64,000 nucleotides of DNA from the NCBI GenBank assembly GCA_022842185.1, contig JALHQB010000008.1:1-64000 (forward strand), read 5' to 3'. Position numbers and translations under genes: made by a program. Shown in pieces: positions 56,650-64,000 of this stretch. Position 1 is the first letter of the stretch; every line of letters begins with the position of its first letter. The notes under the pieces were generated by a model. That model saw only the letters and a program-made list of their open reading frames with translations, was not told where the DNA came from and ran no database searches. Source of the DNA: Acetobacteraceae bacterium (GTDB lineage Bacteria > Pseudomonadota > Alphaproteobacteria > Acetobacterales > Acetobacteraceae).

Positions 56650-58020
56650 GTGTGGAAAATGTGTGTTGCCCATTTTCGGGGATACCGTGTGATCAATCTT
56701 CTACGGCGACTTTTCGGCTTGGCGGTGCGGGGTCCGGCTGGTCCTCGGCGTGTCGTCCAGCGGGAATTCCGGCCACTCGAAGACGCGCAGCCCGCGAAAT
56801 CGGGTGCCGTCTCGAGCCAGCCAAGGTTCACGTCTGAAAGCGGATCGTCGGCGGCTTCTCTCGCCACCGCCTTCACGCCAACGCAGCCGCGCAATCTCGG
56901 GCCTTTGTTTATTGGGCGCGAAACGCACCTCCGCCGCATGATCGCGGCGGTGGAGCAGGAGCGCGCGCATATCGTGCTTTTTGGCGACCGGGGCCGCGGC
57001 AAGACGTCTCTTGCGAACGGCTTTGCGGCCCTGGCTGAAAAGGCTGGACTGGAGACGGTCCGGCGGACCTGCGGCATTCACACGACCTATGAGCGGTTGT
57101 TTCGCGGTCTGCTGGCTGAAATTCCGGGGCGCATGCTGCGCGACGGCAATCATCTCTCGAACGCCGCAGAGCTGCTGCCCGAAGGTGATTTTGGCGCTGA
57201 TGAGGTGTGCGACATTCTCGGCCGGATCCGTGATGGCCGCGTCGTGCTCGTGGTTGATGAGTTTGACCGTGCCGAGAGCGATCGGCTGCGCTCGGAAGTC
57301 GCCGAGACCATCAAGAACCTGTCCGACCAGGCCGCGAATGCGACGCTGCTGCTGATCGGCGTGGCAGGCAGCCTCGAGGATCTTCTGGGCCGGCAGCCAT
57401 CCGTGCAGCGCGCCATACTGGCGATCCCGCTGCCGCCGATGGACGATGCCGAGGTGGCGCGGCTCGTCGGCGCGGGTGCCGGGGCGGCTGGTGTCCAATT
57501 CGACCAGGCGGCAACCGCTCTGATCGTTCGGTTGTCGCGAGGCATGCCGTACTACGCGCACCTGCTGAGTCTTTATGCGGCGCGCGCCGCGGCTGAAAAC
57601 GGCGGTCGCGCAAGCGTGACGCGCGACGACGCCGTGGCTGGCGCTGGGTTGGTCATGCAGAAGCAGGCCGCCGAGATTGGTGCGACCTGGAACCGCGCCT
57701 TGGCCGTTCCGGGGGCCGAAGCGGCCCTGCTGACGGCTGCATTGGCACCCACCGACGAGGAAGGCTGCATTGCGCTCGCGGCCCTGCCGGGGCTCGTCCA
57801 CCCCGCGGTGGATGTGCTGTGCACCGAAGCTGGCGGGTCGGTGTTTCTGCGCCGGGACGACCACGGCAGATCGCGCATCGTCTTTCGGCTGCCCGCCATC
57901 GCACATCAGATCCTTCTGCATGCGGTGTGCGCCGGCCGCCTTCCATGTGGCGGACCCCCGCCCGCGCGGCATGACGAGCCGTCGAACAACCAGAAGAAGC
58001 AGGCAAGCATCGTCGCATGA
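56650..58020 (+). CDS. AAA-type ATPase coupled to wza
   Basis: This 456-residue P-loop ATPase of the ORC1/ExeA/TniB-like style has Walker A GDRGRGKTS (112-120) and Walker B VVLVVDEFDR (198-207, D203/E204). RETHLRRMI ahead of the P-loop matches the box used by many stand-alone AAA ATPases that act on DNA or as switch proteins. The C-terminal half is alpha-helical and unknown to me. There is no membrane helix. The start may be the GTG at 56650, the ATG at 56659 or a later codon. Its stop overlaps the wza start (ATGA), so it is the first gene of the export operon. Its role in export or regulation is not established. Confidence 0.8.
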   Translation: MWKMCVAHFRGYRVINLLRRLFGLAVRGPAGPRRVVQREFRPLEDAQPAKSGAVSSQPRFTSESGSSAASLATAFTPTQPRNLGPLFIGRETHLRRMIAAVEQERAHIVLFGDRGRGKTSLANGFAALAEKAGLETVRRTCGIHTTYERLFRGLLAEIPGRMLRDGNHLSNAAELLPEGDFGADEVCDILGRIRDGRVVLVVDEFDRAESDRLRSEVAETIKNLSDQAANATLLLIGVAGSLEDLLGRQPSVQRAILAIPLPPMDDAEVARLVGAGAGAAGVQFDQAATALIVRLSRGMPYYAHLLSLYAARAAAENGGRASVTRDDAVAGAGLVMQKQAAEIGATWNRALAVPGAEAALLTAALAPTDEEGCIALAALPGLVHPAVDVLCTEAGGSVFLRRDDHGRSRIVFRLPAIAHQILLHAVCAGRLPCGGPPPARHDEPSNNQKKQASIVA

Positions 58021-59102
58021 AACGCCGATCCGTTACCCTGGCACGAGCCATGGCCACAGCGTGTGTCCTTCAACTGCTCGGTTGCAGCGATCAACGCAGC
58101 TACGATCTGAGCCAGGGGGGCGAGCCGTCGTATATCGACGCGGCAGACCCGTTGGTGCGCGCGAATGCCACGTCGGCACTGTCCCAGGCCGTGCTGAGGG
58201 GCACGCGTTCATGGCGCCTGCAGCCCGGTGATACGCTGGAGGTAAACTATTTCGTGAGCGGTCGCGCAACCATGCGCGACTACCGCCTCGGCGTCGGGGA
58301 CCAGATCGACGTCGTCATGCTTGAGCTGCCGCAGTTCAGTCGCAGCCATACCGTGCGGCCCGACGGCCGGATCACGTTGGTCGGGCGCGGTGAGATCAGC
58401 GTGGACGGTCTGCAGCCGACCGCCTTGGCCCGGATCATCGCCGATCGTTATCGCGACGAGGTGGCCAACCCGCAGGTAACGGTTCACGTCATGCGCGTGA
58501 CCGAGGAAGCCGAACGCTTCACCACCATGCTGTCCGGGCAGGGCGGGCAACGCCAGCAGACCGTCACGGTCGGCCCTGACGGCACGATCGGCCTGCCACT
58601 GCTGCGATCCGTCACTGTCAGCGGCCTGACGGTGGATGAGGTGTCCGACCGCATCGCCTCGGCGTATCAGCGGCGCATCCCGAACCTGCAGCCGACCGTG
58701 CGCTTGAGCGGCACCGCCGGGCAACTCGTCTTCGTCTTCGGCGAGGTCAATCGGCCGGGACCGCAGCCGGGCGCGCCGGCACGTACCATCCTGCAGCACG
58801 TCGCCGCAGGGGGCGGGCCAAACGAGTTTGCCGCGATGGACCAGGTACGGCTGTTGTACTGGGACCAGGCCGGCCAGCCACGCATCCGCGTCGCCAACCT
58901 GGAGAATGTCCTGGAGCGACTGGCGATCGACGAGGACATGGTGGTGCCGCCGGGCGCGGTGCTCTACGTGCCGCCCACGCAGCTCGCCCGGGCGGGACGC
59001 ATCATGGATCAGGTGTTCCGCCGCCTGTTCCTCTACAGCGGCACGACGGCCGGCATCTACTACAGCTCAAGCCTGCCGCCGGTGCTTGGAGGTACGCGAT
59101 GA
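58017..59102 (+). CDS. wza: Outer-membrane polysaccharide export lipoprotein (Wza-like)
   Basis: This 361-residue outer-membrane polysaccharide secretin has a basic n-region (MKRRS) and a lipobox LLGC giving lipidated C23. A polysaccharide export domain (about 87-175, YRLGVGDQIDVVMLELPQFSRSHTVRPDGRITL) precedes SLBB-type beta-grasp repeats (VFVFGEVNRPGPQP region). Eight such subunits normally form the exit channel. Its start overlaps the ATPase stop and its stop overlaps the PCP-like gene, both by four bases. Confidence 0.94.
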   Translation: MKRRSVTLARAMATACVLQLLGCSDQRSYDLSQGGEPSYIDAADPLVRANATSALSQAVLRGTRSWRLQPGDTLEVNYFVSGRATMRDYRLGVGDQIDVVMLELPQFSRSHTVRPDGRITLVGRGEISVDGLQPTALARIIADRYRDEVANPQVTVHVMRVTEEAERFTTMLSGQGGQRQQTVTVGPDGTIGLPLLRSVTVSGLTVDEVSDRIASAYQRRIPNLQPTVRLSGTAGQLVFVFGEVNRPGPQPGAPARTILQHVAAGGGPNEFAAMDQVRLLYWDQAGQPRIRVANLENVLERLAIDEDMVVPPGAVLYVPPTQLARAGRIMDQVFRRLFLYSGTTAGIYYSSSLPPVLGGTR

Positions 59103-60679
59103 GTGGGCGATACCTCTCGACCTCGGGGCCGGACAGGACGCCGGCCGAGCCGCGGCGGTTCATCGAGCACACCGAGGCGCCGCGGGACGTGCCCGCGGTC
59201 TCCCTGCGTGACATCGTCCGGACGCTGTTCCGGAGGCGCTGGCCGATCATCGGCATCATGCTCGGTGCGGTGCTTTGCTCGCTCGCATACCTGCTGCTCG
59301 AATCCTCCACCTACACCGCAAGCACCCGCGTGCTGGTGCGGGTCGGGCGAGAGAAGCTCACATCCGTTGCTACCGCCGACAACACGCCAGGCAGCTTCAT
59401 CTTCTCCGAGCGGCCTGAGAACGTGAACGACGGGATCGAGATCCTGGCGAGTCCCGCCGTGCTCGAGCGTTCGTTCCCGGCGCTCAAGGCACGGCTCGAA
59501 GAAATGCAGGCCAATGCACCGCCTCCGCCGCCCTGGCGCAGGCGGCTCAACGAGGCCCGCGAGTATGTATCCGGTGCCGTGCGCACCGTCATGGATCCGG
59601 TCCGCCGCCTGTTCGGGGTGCGTGAACTCACCGGCGATGAGGCATTGGCGGAGGAATTCCGTCGCGCCTTGAGCGCCGCGCCGGTCAAGGAAACCAGCAT
59701 CTTCGTCGCTGCGTTCCGCTGGAGTGATCCAACCTTCGCAGCCTTCGCCATGAACAGCCTGCTCGACTCCTTCCTGCTTGAACACGTCAGGGTGATGTCT
59801 GCGTCCCGCGATGCGGCGGATTTCTACCGCGGCGAGGCAGCACGCATCGAGGCGGAACTGCAGACCGTGTCCAGCAACCTGACCACCTATGGGCGGGAAA
59901 ACAGGCTGACGGATCCGACAGCCGAAAAGCAGTTGGTGCTTGGCCTGATCTCGTCGCTCGAACGAGAGATCGCGACGGCCCAGGTATCGCAGGAACAGAC
60001 CCGCCGCCGGATCGACGAAGTCCGGCAGCAATTCGCAGACCCTGCGAATTGGCCATCGACGCCCGGCATCCCACAGGTGGCGTTGGCGCAGATGTCGGAT
60101 CTCGATGCGCGCTACGCGGAGTTGCTGAACCAGCGTAGCATCCTGCTCCGCCAACTCCTTCCGACCTCGCGTGACGTGCGATTGCTCGATGAGCAGATCG
60201 CCGCTCTGCGGATCCAGAAGCGCGATGCACTCCTGGGGTATCTGGAAGATCGGCTGCGCGCGGAACAGGAGGCGCAGGGCGCCACCACCATACGCTTGGC
60301 CGAAGCACGGCAGCGGCTTGATCGCGTGCAGGAGATCGAATCCGGCTATCTGGAATTGCAGGGCCGCCGCGACATGCTGCTGTCCCGCCATCGGGACCTT
60401 CATCGCGAGGCTGAGCGCCTGACCCTAGGTCAGGCTCTTGACACTGAGCAGCCGGCCAGCGTGCGTGTGCTTGCCCGCGCGTCGCCGCCGCCGCTACCGA
60501 CTTGGCCGCGCCGGAGCTTGGTCGTGGGCCTTGCCGCGGCGTTCGGCCTGCTGCTCGCAATCGCCTATGCCGTTTTTGCGCAGTTCTTCGACCGGTCGGT
60601 ATCGACCGAGAACGACCTTCGGCAAACGCTCCATCTTCCGGTACTCGGACGTTTGCCTGAAATGGCGAGGCTCCGATGA
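59099..60679 (+). CDS. Polysaccharide co-polymerase (Wzc N-terminal/GumC-like)
   Basis: The product is a 526-residue inner-membrane protein with a Wzz-type N-terminal domain: TM1 at about 49-67, a long periplasmic coiled-coil region (about 250-450, rich in Glu/Arg/Gln heptads), then TM2 (about 473-492) and a short cytoplasmic tail, LHLPVLGRLPE, typical of PCP proteins. It has no kinase domain; the separate next gene supplies a kinase-like partner. It sets chain length and links polymerase and Wza. Four-base overlaps on both sides show coupled translation. Confidence 0.92.
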   Translation: MSGRYLSTSGPDRTPAEPRRFIEHTEAPRDVPAVSLRDIVRTLFRRRWPIIGIMLGAVLCSLAYLLLESSTYTASTRVLVRVGREKLTSVATADNTPGSFIFSERPENVNDGIEILASPAVLERSFPALKARLEEMQANAPPPPPWRRRLNEAREYVSGAVRTVMDPVRRLFGVRELTGDEALAEEFRRALSAAPVKETSIFVAAFRWSDPTFAAFAMNSLLDSFLLEHVRVMSASRDAADFYRGEAARIEAELQTVSSNLTTYGRENRLTDPTAEKQLVLGLISSLEREIATAQVSQEQTRRRIDEVRQQFADPANWPSTPGIPQVALAQMSDLDARYAELLNQRSILLRQLLPTSRDVRLLDEQIAALRIQKRDALLGYLEDRLRAEQEAQGATTIRLAEARQRLDRVQEIESGYLELQGRRDMLLSRHRDLHREAERLTLGQALDTEQPASVRVLARASPPPLPTWPRRSLVVGLAAAFGLLLAIAYAVFAQFFDRSVSTENDLRQTLHLPVLGRLPEMARLR

Positions 60680-61371
60680 ACGTTATGCGCGATCAATCAT
60701 CCATGACGACCCGTCGGGCGTCGATGAGCATCGAGCCACTGGACCCGGCGCAGATCGCGCTGATGCCGGTGGCGGTGTCCATCGCCACCGGCACACTGGC
60801 GCCGCAGCGGGTGATTGCCTTGATGTCCAGCTTGCGGCGCGAGGGGACGACAACGGTTGCCATGACGCTCGCCCGTACGCTCCAGGTCGGGCTCGGTCGC
60901 AGCGTTGCATTGATCGACGCCAACCTGGTTGCTCCCGCGCTCGGCCCGCTGCACGGCATTCCGCCCGGACCGGGCTTGGCGGAAGTGCTGAGCAATCAGG
61001 TACCGCTGCGGCGCGCGCTGCACGTTGCCGTATCAGGCCAGTTTGCCATCCTTCCTGCCGGCAATGCTCCGGCATCCGACCAGGGGTCGCTTTTCGCGGC
61101 AAGCAGCATCGGTGCCTTGTGCCAGCAGATCCGGCGCGAAGGTTTCGATTTCTGCGTGATCGACTGCCCGGCGGTGCTTGCCAGCCCCGAGGCCGCGATG
61201 GTTGGAGCACAGGCCGGCGCCTCCATGCTGGTGGTGCGCGCTGAATCAACGGCCGCGGATGCGGTTCGTGAAGCGGCTGCCATCCTGGAGGCAGGCGGCG
61301 CGCAACTGGCGGGCACCCTGCTCAATCGGTACCAAAGCCACTTGCCGGCCGTACTTGACCGACTGCTTTGA
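60676..61371 (+). CDS. BY-kinase-like protein (CpsD/CapB type) lacking the Walker A lysine
   Basis: This 231-residue protein of the MinD/CpsD fold is the usual cytoplasmic partner of a PCP protein. The Walker A region reads SSLRREGTTTVAMTLA (51-66): the lysine and adjacent serine/threonine of GxGKS/T are replaced by T58-T59, so normal ATP binding is doubtful. Walker A' (ALIDANLVAP, D81) and Walker B (CVIDCPAV, D164) remain. There is no C-terminal tyrosine cluster. It may be a regulatory pseudokinase, as BY-kinase relatives with an EGTxTV motif occur in other exopolysaccharide clusters. It overlaps both neighbours by four bases. Confidence 0.88.
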   Translation: MNVMRDQSSMTTRRASMSIEPLDPAQIALMPVAVSIATGTLAPQRVIALMSSLRREGTTTVAMTLARTLQVGLGRSVALIDANLVAPALGPLHGIPPGPGLAEVLSNQVPLRRALHVAVSGQFAILPAGNAPASDQGSLFAASSIGALCQQIRREGFDFCVIDCPAVLASPEAAMVGAQAGASMLVVRAESTAADAVREAAAILEAGGAQLAGTLLNRYQSHLPAVLDRLL

Positions 61372-62438
61372 GGAACTCGCGTTTGGATCCCACGATATCC
61401 CCGGCCCGTCCGGCCCTTGGCAGTGGCAGCAAGCTGAGGATCGGTCTGATCTCTACCGTCAGCGTTCCGACACCGCCGAAGGGCTACGGTGGCATTGAGC
61501 GGGTCGTGCATTGTCTCGCCGAGGAACTCGTCCGTCAGGGTCACGAGGTCACCTTGTTTGCACGCGCCGGAAGTTCCTGTTCCGGGCAGACGATCGCGGT
61601 CGATCCCGACGGCGATCAACCCGAGTTCACAGGCGGGAAGGCCCATCTGAACGAGGAGGTTCTGAGCGACGCGGTGGACGCCTATACGGCGCGGCATCGT
61701 GTCGATGTGCTGCATGACTGGTCGCTGCAGAACATCTTCGTCAATCGTCACCCTGAACGCGTGCCCTTCGTCGTCTCGACCTGCGTCCCGCAGAATGCAA
61801 GCTATGCGCAGGCGAACGTCGTTGCCGCCTGTGCAGCGCATGCACGGACGCTGAAAGGCGGCAATGTCCCTCATGTCGGATACGGCGTGGATGTGAACAG
61901 CCTGGAATGGTCGCCGCAGGGTGGGGACCGCCTGGTCCACCTCGCCAAGATTGCACGCTACAAGGGCCAGCATATCTCGATCCTTGCTTCTGCGCTGGCG
62001 CGCATGCCGCTCGACATCGTCGGCAACGTCGAAGGGCGTCGCTACGCGCGGCTCATCATTAAGCCGATGGCTGCGGTGCTGCCGAATGTAAGGCTGCTGG
62101 GGGAAACGCATGAGGTCGAGCGGACGCTCGCCTCCTCCCTTGCGCTGGTGATGGCGCCGCAGTGGTTCGAGACATATCCCATGGTGGTGATTCAGGCCCT
62201 GTGCGCCGGCACGCCGGTGGTCACGCTGCGCAGCGGCGGGCTGCCGGAACAGGTCGAGGACGGAGTCAACGGCTACCTCGCCGACAGCGTCACCGGTCTA
62301 GCCCGCGCCATGCGGGAGGTTCGTGGTATCTCCCGCAAGCGTTGCCGTGAGTTCGCCCTGGAACGCTTCGATGTGCGCGACATGGCGATGAAATACGCGG
62401 AGCTCTATCGGCGCTCGATCGAAGGCGAACGCTGGTAG
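61368..62438 (+). CDS. Family 4-type glycosyltransferase
   Basis: This GT-B fold glycosyltransferase has about 356 residues. N-terminal LRIGLISTVSVPTPPKGYGGIERVVHCLAEELVRQGHEVTLFA is the acceptor half. The C-terminal donor half has VHLAKIARYKGQHISI, MAPQWFETYPMVVIQALCAGTPVV and ALERFD. The start is unclear: TTG at 61368 overlaps the previous stop (TTGA), while TTG at 61383 has GAGGA about eight bases upstream. It is the last gene of the ATPase-wza operon and convergent with the next glycosyltransferase gene, 15 bases away. Confidence 0.9.
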   Translation: MRNSRLDPTISPARPALGSGSKLRIGLISTVSVPTPPKGYGGIERVVHCLAEELVRQGHEVTLFARAGSSCSGQTIAVDPDGDQPEFTGGKAHLNEEVLSDAVDAYTARHRVDVLHDWSLQNIFVNRHPERVPFVVSTCVPQNASYAQANVVAACAAHARTLKGGNVPHVGYGVDVNSLEWSPQGGDRLVHLAKIARYKGQHISILASALARMPLDIVGNVEGRRYARLIIKPMAAVLPNVRLLGETHEVERTLASSLALVMAPQWFETYPMVVIQALCAGTPVVTLRSGGLPEQVEDGVNGYLADSVTGLARAMREVRGISRKRCREFALERFDVRDMAMKYAELYRRSIEGERW

Positions 62439-62453
62439 CAGCATCGAACCTCG

Positions 62454-63539
62454 TCATCCGGCAGCGATGACTACGGCTTCGGCAGCACGACGGGGGTGAA
62501 ATTTTTCGATATGGGCAGCGCAGGCCTCCCGGTCGGGAAGGAGGTTACCGCAGAGTGCCTCAGCGGCCAGCGCAGTCATCTTTTCGGCGGCGTCGGGCAA
62601 TGCGGGATCGACATAGTGGGCCAATGCTCCCCCGGCTTCGGGGATGGCACCCCGATTGGATGCAATGACAGCCGTCCCGGCAGACAAAGCCTCGATCACG
62701 GGTATACCGAATCCCTCACCGAGGCTCGGAAAGACAAGCGCTGCGGCACTGGCATAAAGGGCCGCGAGGCGGCGAGGTTCGACGTCGCGCAAATGCACGA
62801 CCCCGGGCGTCCCGGCGAGGCGGGCTGCCATTTCTGCGCCGGCCGGACCGTGGTCTTCGCGCCCAACGACGACGAGACGTGTCCCGTTAGAGCGCGCGGC
62901 TTGCGTGGCGGCGAGCGCGAGCGGCAGGTTCTTCCGCGGCTCGAGCCGACCGACCCACAACAGGAAAGGGGTGAGGGCGCGCGCAGCCGCAAGGTCTTCT
63001 GGAAACGGCGGGGGCAATGCGCCGGGCGCATTGGGCGCGAGGATGATGCGGTCCTCGGGTACGCCGTAGAGGCGTGCGATTTCCTTGGCGGCGTGTCGAG
63101 AGACCGTCAGCACCGCTGCGGAACGGGCCGCACTGAGTCGGCACAACAGTCGAAGGCGCCAACGCATGACGGCGGGGAAGAACTCCGGATCGCTTTCAAA
63201 CAGCACGTCGTGGATGACGACGATCTGGCGAAATCGCGAGCCGACAAAGGGCGGCGATACGTATTGGGTAATGAGAGCGTCCAATGCGTCTCGCCGTCGT
63301 GCCGCCGGCCAGAAGAACAGCAGTCGCGCGATGGAACTGCGCGTCGTGATGCGGACATGGCGGTAGCGCGGCCAGGGGAAACGACGCGCGGTGGCATCGG
63401 GATCGGCGGAATAGATGACCCATTCATGCGCCGCCGCGCCTGTGGTGGCGGGGAGATGGTCGAGCACATTCTCGAGCCAGGAGCGCGAGCCCTGGTACTT
63501 GCCATCCAGGACATGCGCGTCGATGCCAATGCGTCCCAC
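62454..63539 (-). CDS. Family 4 glycosyltransferase
   Basis: This 361-residue GT-B fold glycosyltransferase (mannosyltransferase-like) shows VVIHDVLFESDPEFF, VSRHAAKEIARLYGVPEDRIILAPNA, FLLWVGRLEPRKNLPLAL and VFPSLGEGFGIPVIEALSAGTAVIASN, the standard order of GT4 motifs including the EX7E glutamate. It follows the beta-helix gene by 18 bases on the minus strand and probably adds a further sugar of the exopolysaccharide. Confidence 0.93.
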   Translation of the reverse strand: MGRIGIDAHVLDGKYQGSRSWLENVLDHLPATTGAAAHEWVIYSADPDATARRFPWPRYRHVRITTRSSIARLLFFWPAARRRDALDALITQYVSPPFVGSRFRQIVVIHDVLFESDPEFFPAVMRWRLRLLCRLSAARSAAVLTVSRHAAKEIARLYGVPEDRIILAPNAPGALPPPFPEDLAAARALTPFLLWVGRLEPRKNLPLALAATQAARSNGTRLVVVGREDHGPAGAEMAARLAGTPGVVHLRDVEPRRLAALYASAAALVFPSLGEGFGIPVIEALSAGTAVIASNRGAIPEAGGALAHYVDPALPDAAEKMTALAAEALCGNLLPDREACAAHIEKFHPRRAAEAVVIAAG

Positions 63540-63557
63540 GATCGTGATCCGGCCGTA

Positions 63558-64000
63558 TCAGCTGGCGCTGGAAAGCAATGCGCCGATCGGCGGCGTCGTC
63601 CAGGCGACACCGAGAAAATCGCGCTGGGCGATGCCTTCCGGCAAAGGGAGACCCGCAAGCGCCAGCCGTGGCCGGAGACCTTCGGCATCCGGTGGCTGCC
63701 GGGCGAGAAGCGCGGTGTCGCGCAACTGGGGGTCGCCCTGCGCGTCCGGGCCACCGGGCTTGGCCGCGTTCCAGGCGCGCAGATCCGCGACGCGGTTCCG
63801 GTTCCAGACCAAGGGAACCTCACTGCCGACGTGATGCACGTGGTTGCCGGCGATCTCTCGCGAGCGACGCCCAAATGGATCGACATAGATGCTTGCGATG
63901 CCGCGCCGGCGCGTCACCACCAGGTTGTTGCGGATGATGTTGTTGGCAACGTGATCGACATTGCGCGTGTAGTCGCTGGCCAGAACAAGGTCGGCCTTGT
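63558..64000 (-). CDS. Right-handed beta-helix protein, C-terminal part (cut by window edge)
   Basis: About 147 residues of a longer protein lie inside the window. Repeating short strands with Asn ladders (NVDHVANNIIRNNLVV, then REIAGNHVHHVGSEVPLVWNRNRVADL) point to a parallel beta-helix of the pectate-lyase/NosD type, ending in a loop-rich tail. In exopolysaccharide loci such proteins are often lyases, hydrolases or epimerases acting on the polymer; the catalytic region is not visible here. It is probably co-transcribed with the downstream glycosyltransferase. Confidence 0.7.
   Translation of the reverse strand, partial: KADLVLASDYTRNVDHVANNIIRNNLVVTRRRGIASIYVDPFGRRSREIAGNHVHHVGSEVPLVWNRNRVADLRAWNAAKPGGPDAQGDPQLRDTALLARQPPDAEGLRPRLALAGLPLPEGIAQRDFLGVAWTTPPIGALLSSAS

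Overview
The window is GC-rich, densely packed chromosomal DNA from a Gram-negative bacterium, most likely an alphaproteobacterium. The pointers are a Ros/MucR-type regulator, ThuEFG-like sugar import genes, two near-perfect EcfG-type (general stress sigma factor) promoters, a QmcA/NfeD pair and the style of the exopolysaccharide locus. An Acetobacteraceae-like (Roseomonas-type) host would fit, but that is inference. I saw no rRNA, tRNA or CRISPR array. The only mobile DNA is the 3' end of an IS630-type transposase cut by the left edge.

Layout. (1) 1-1.26 kb: transposase remnant, a small ORF, an 11-bp inverted repeat and a MucR-family gene. (2) 1.26-20.4 kb: a large alpha-glucan/trehalose locus. 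It holds a GlgX-MalQ fusion, then the minus-strand operon glgE > treS-maltokinase > glgB, then a plus-strand run of a DUF2934 gene, a second glgX, treZ and treY. Three routes meet here: the GlgE route (trehalose > maltose > maltose-1-phosphate > alpha-glucan > branching), debranching and disproportionation, and TreY/TreZ release of trehalose from glucan. No glgA, glgC or glgP is present. (3) 20.4-29.2 kb: a mixed housekeeping and stress region. It has a 59-aa gene and a host-attachment-like gene, each behind an EcfG-type promoter, a Tat-exported aldo/keto reductase with an overlapping transporter gene, an SDR, QmcA/NfeD, a luciferase-like oxidoreductase, and two adjacent Cys-less HMA-like membrane proteins. 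(4) 29.1-32.4 kb: ThuEFG-like binding-protein and permease genes without an ATPase, then a 24-aa membrane peptide gene. (5) 32.9-39.8 kb: a patatin-like lipoprotein and a seven-gene minus-strand operon with two glutathionylspermidine-synthase-like ATP-grasp proteins, DUF350, DUF1190 and three unknown membrane-anchored proteins. (6) 40.2-43.9 kb: a Calx-beta/sugar-dehydrogenase/RTX-like protein and an XRE regulator. (7) 44.6-64 kb: a Wzx/Wzy exopolysaccharide locus.

How the parts fit. The ThuEFG-like importer could feed trehalose into TreS/Mak/GlgE/GlgB, making branched glucan without ADP-glucose. GlgX, MalQ and TreYZ return it to maltodextrin, glucose or trehalose, a flux usually tied to osmotic and stress physiology. 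The exopolysaccharide locus has an initiating phosphoglycosyltransferase, four glycosyltransferases, a WecE-type aminotransferase, an epimerase, two methyltransferases, flippase, polymerase, Wza, a Wzc-like PCP protein and a separate BY-kinase-like protein whose Walker A lysine is missing. An AAA-type ATPase of unknown role overlaps wza by four bases.

The parts that look least described are the seven-gene amidoligase operon, the ATPase coupled to wza, the Cys-less HMA-like pair, the stress-promoter-driven 59-aa gene and the 24-aa membrane peptide.
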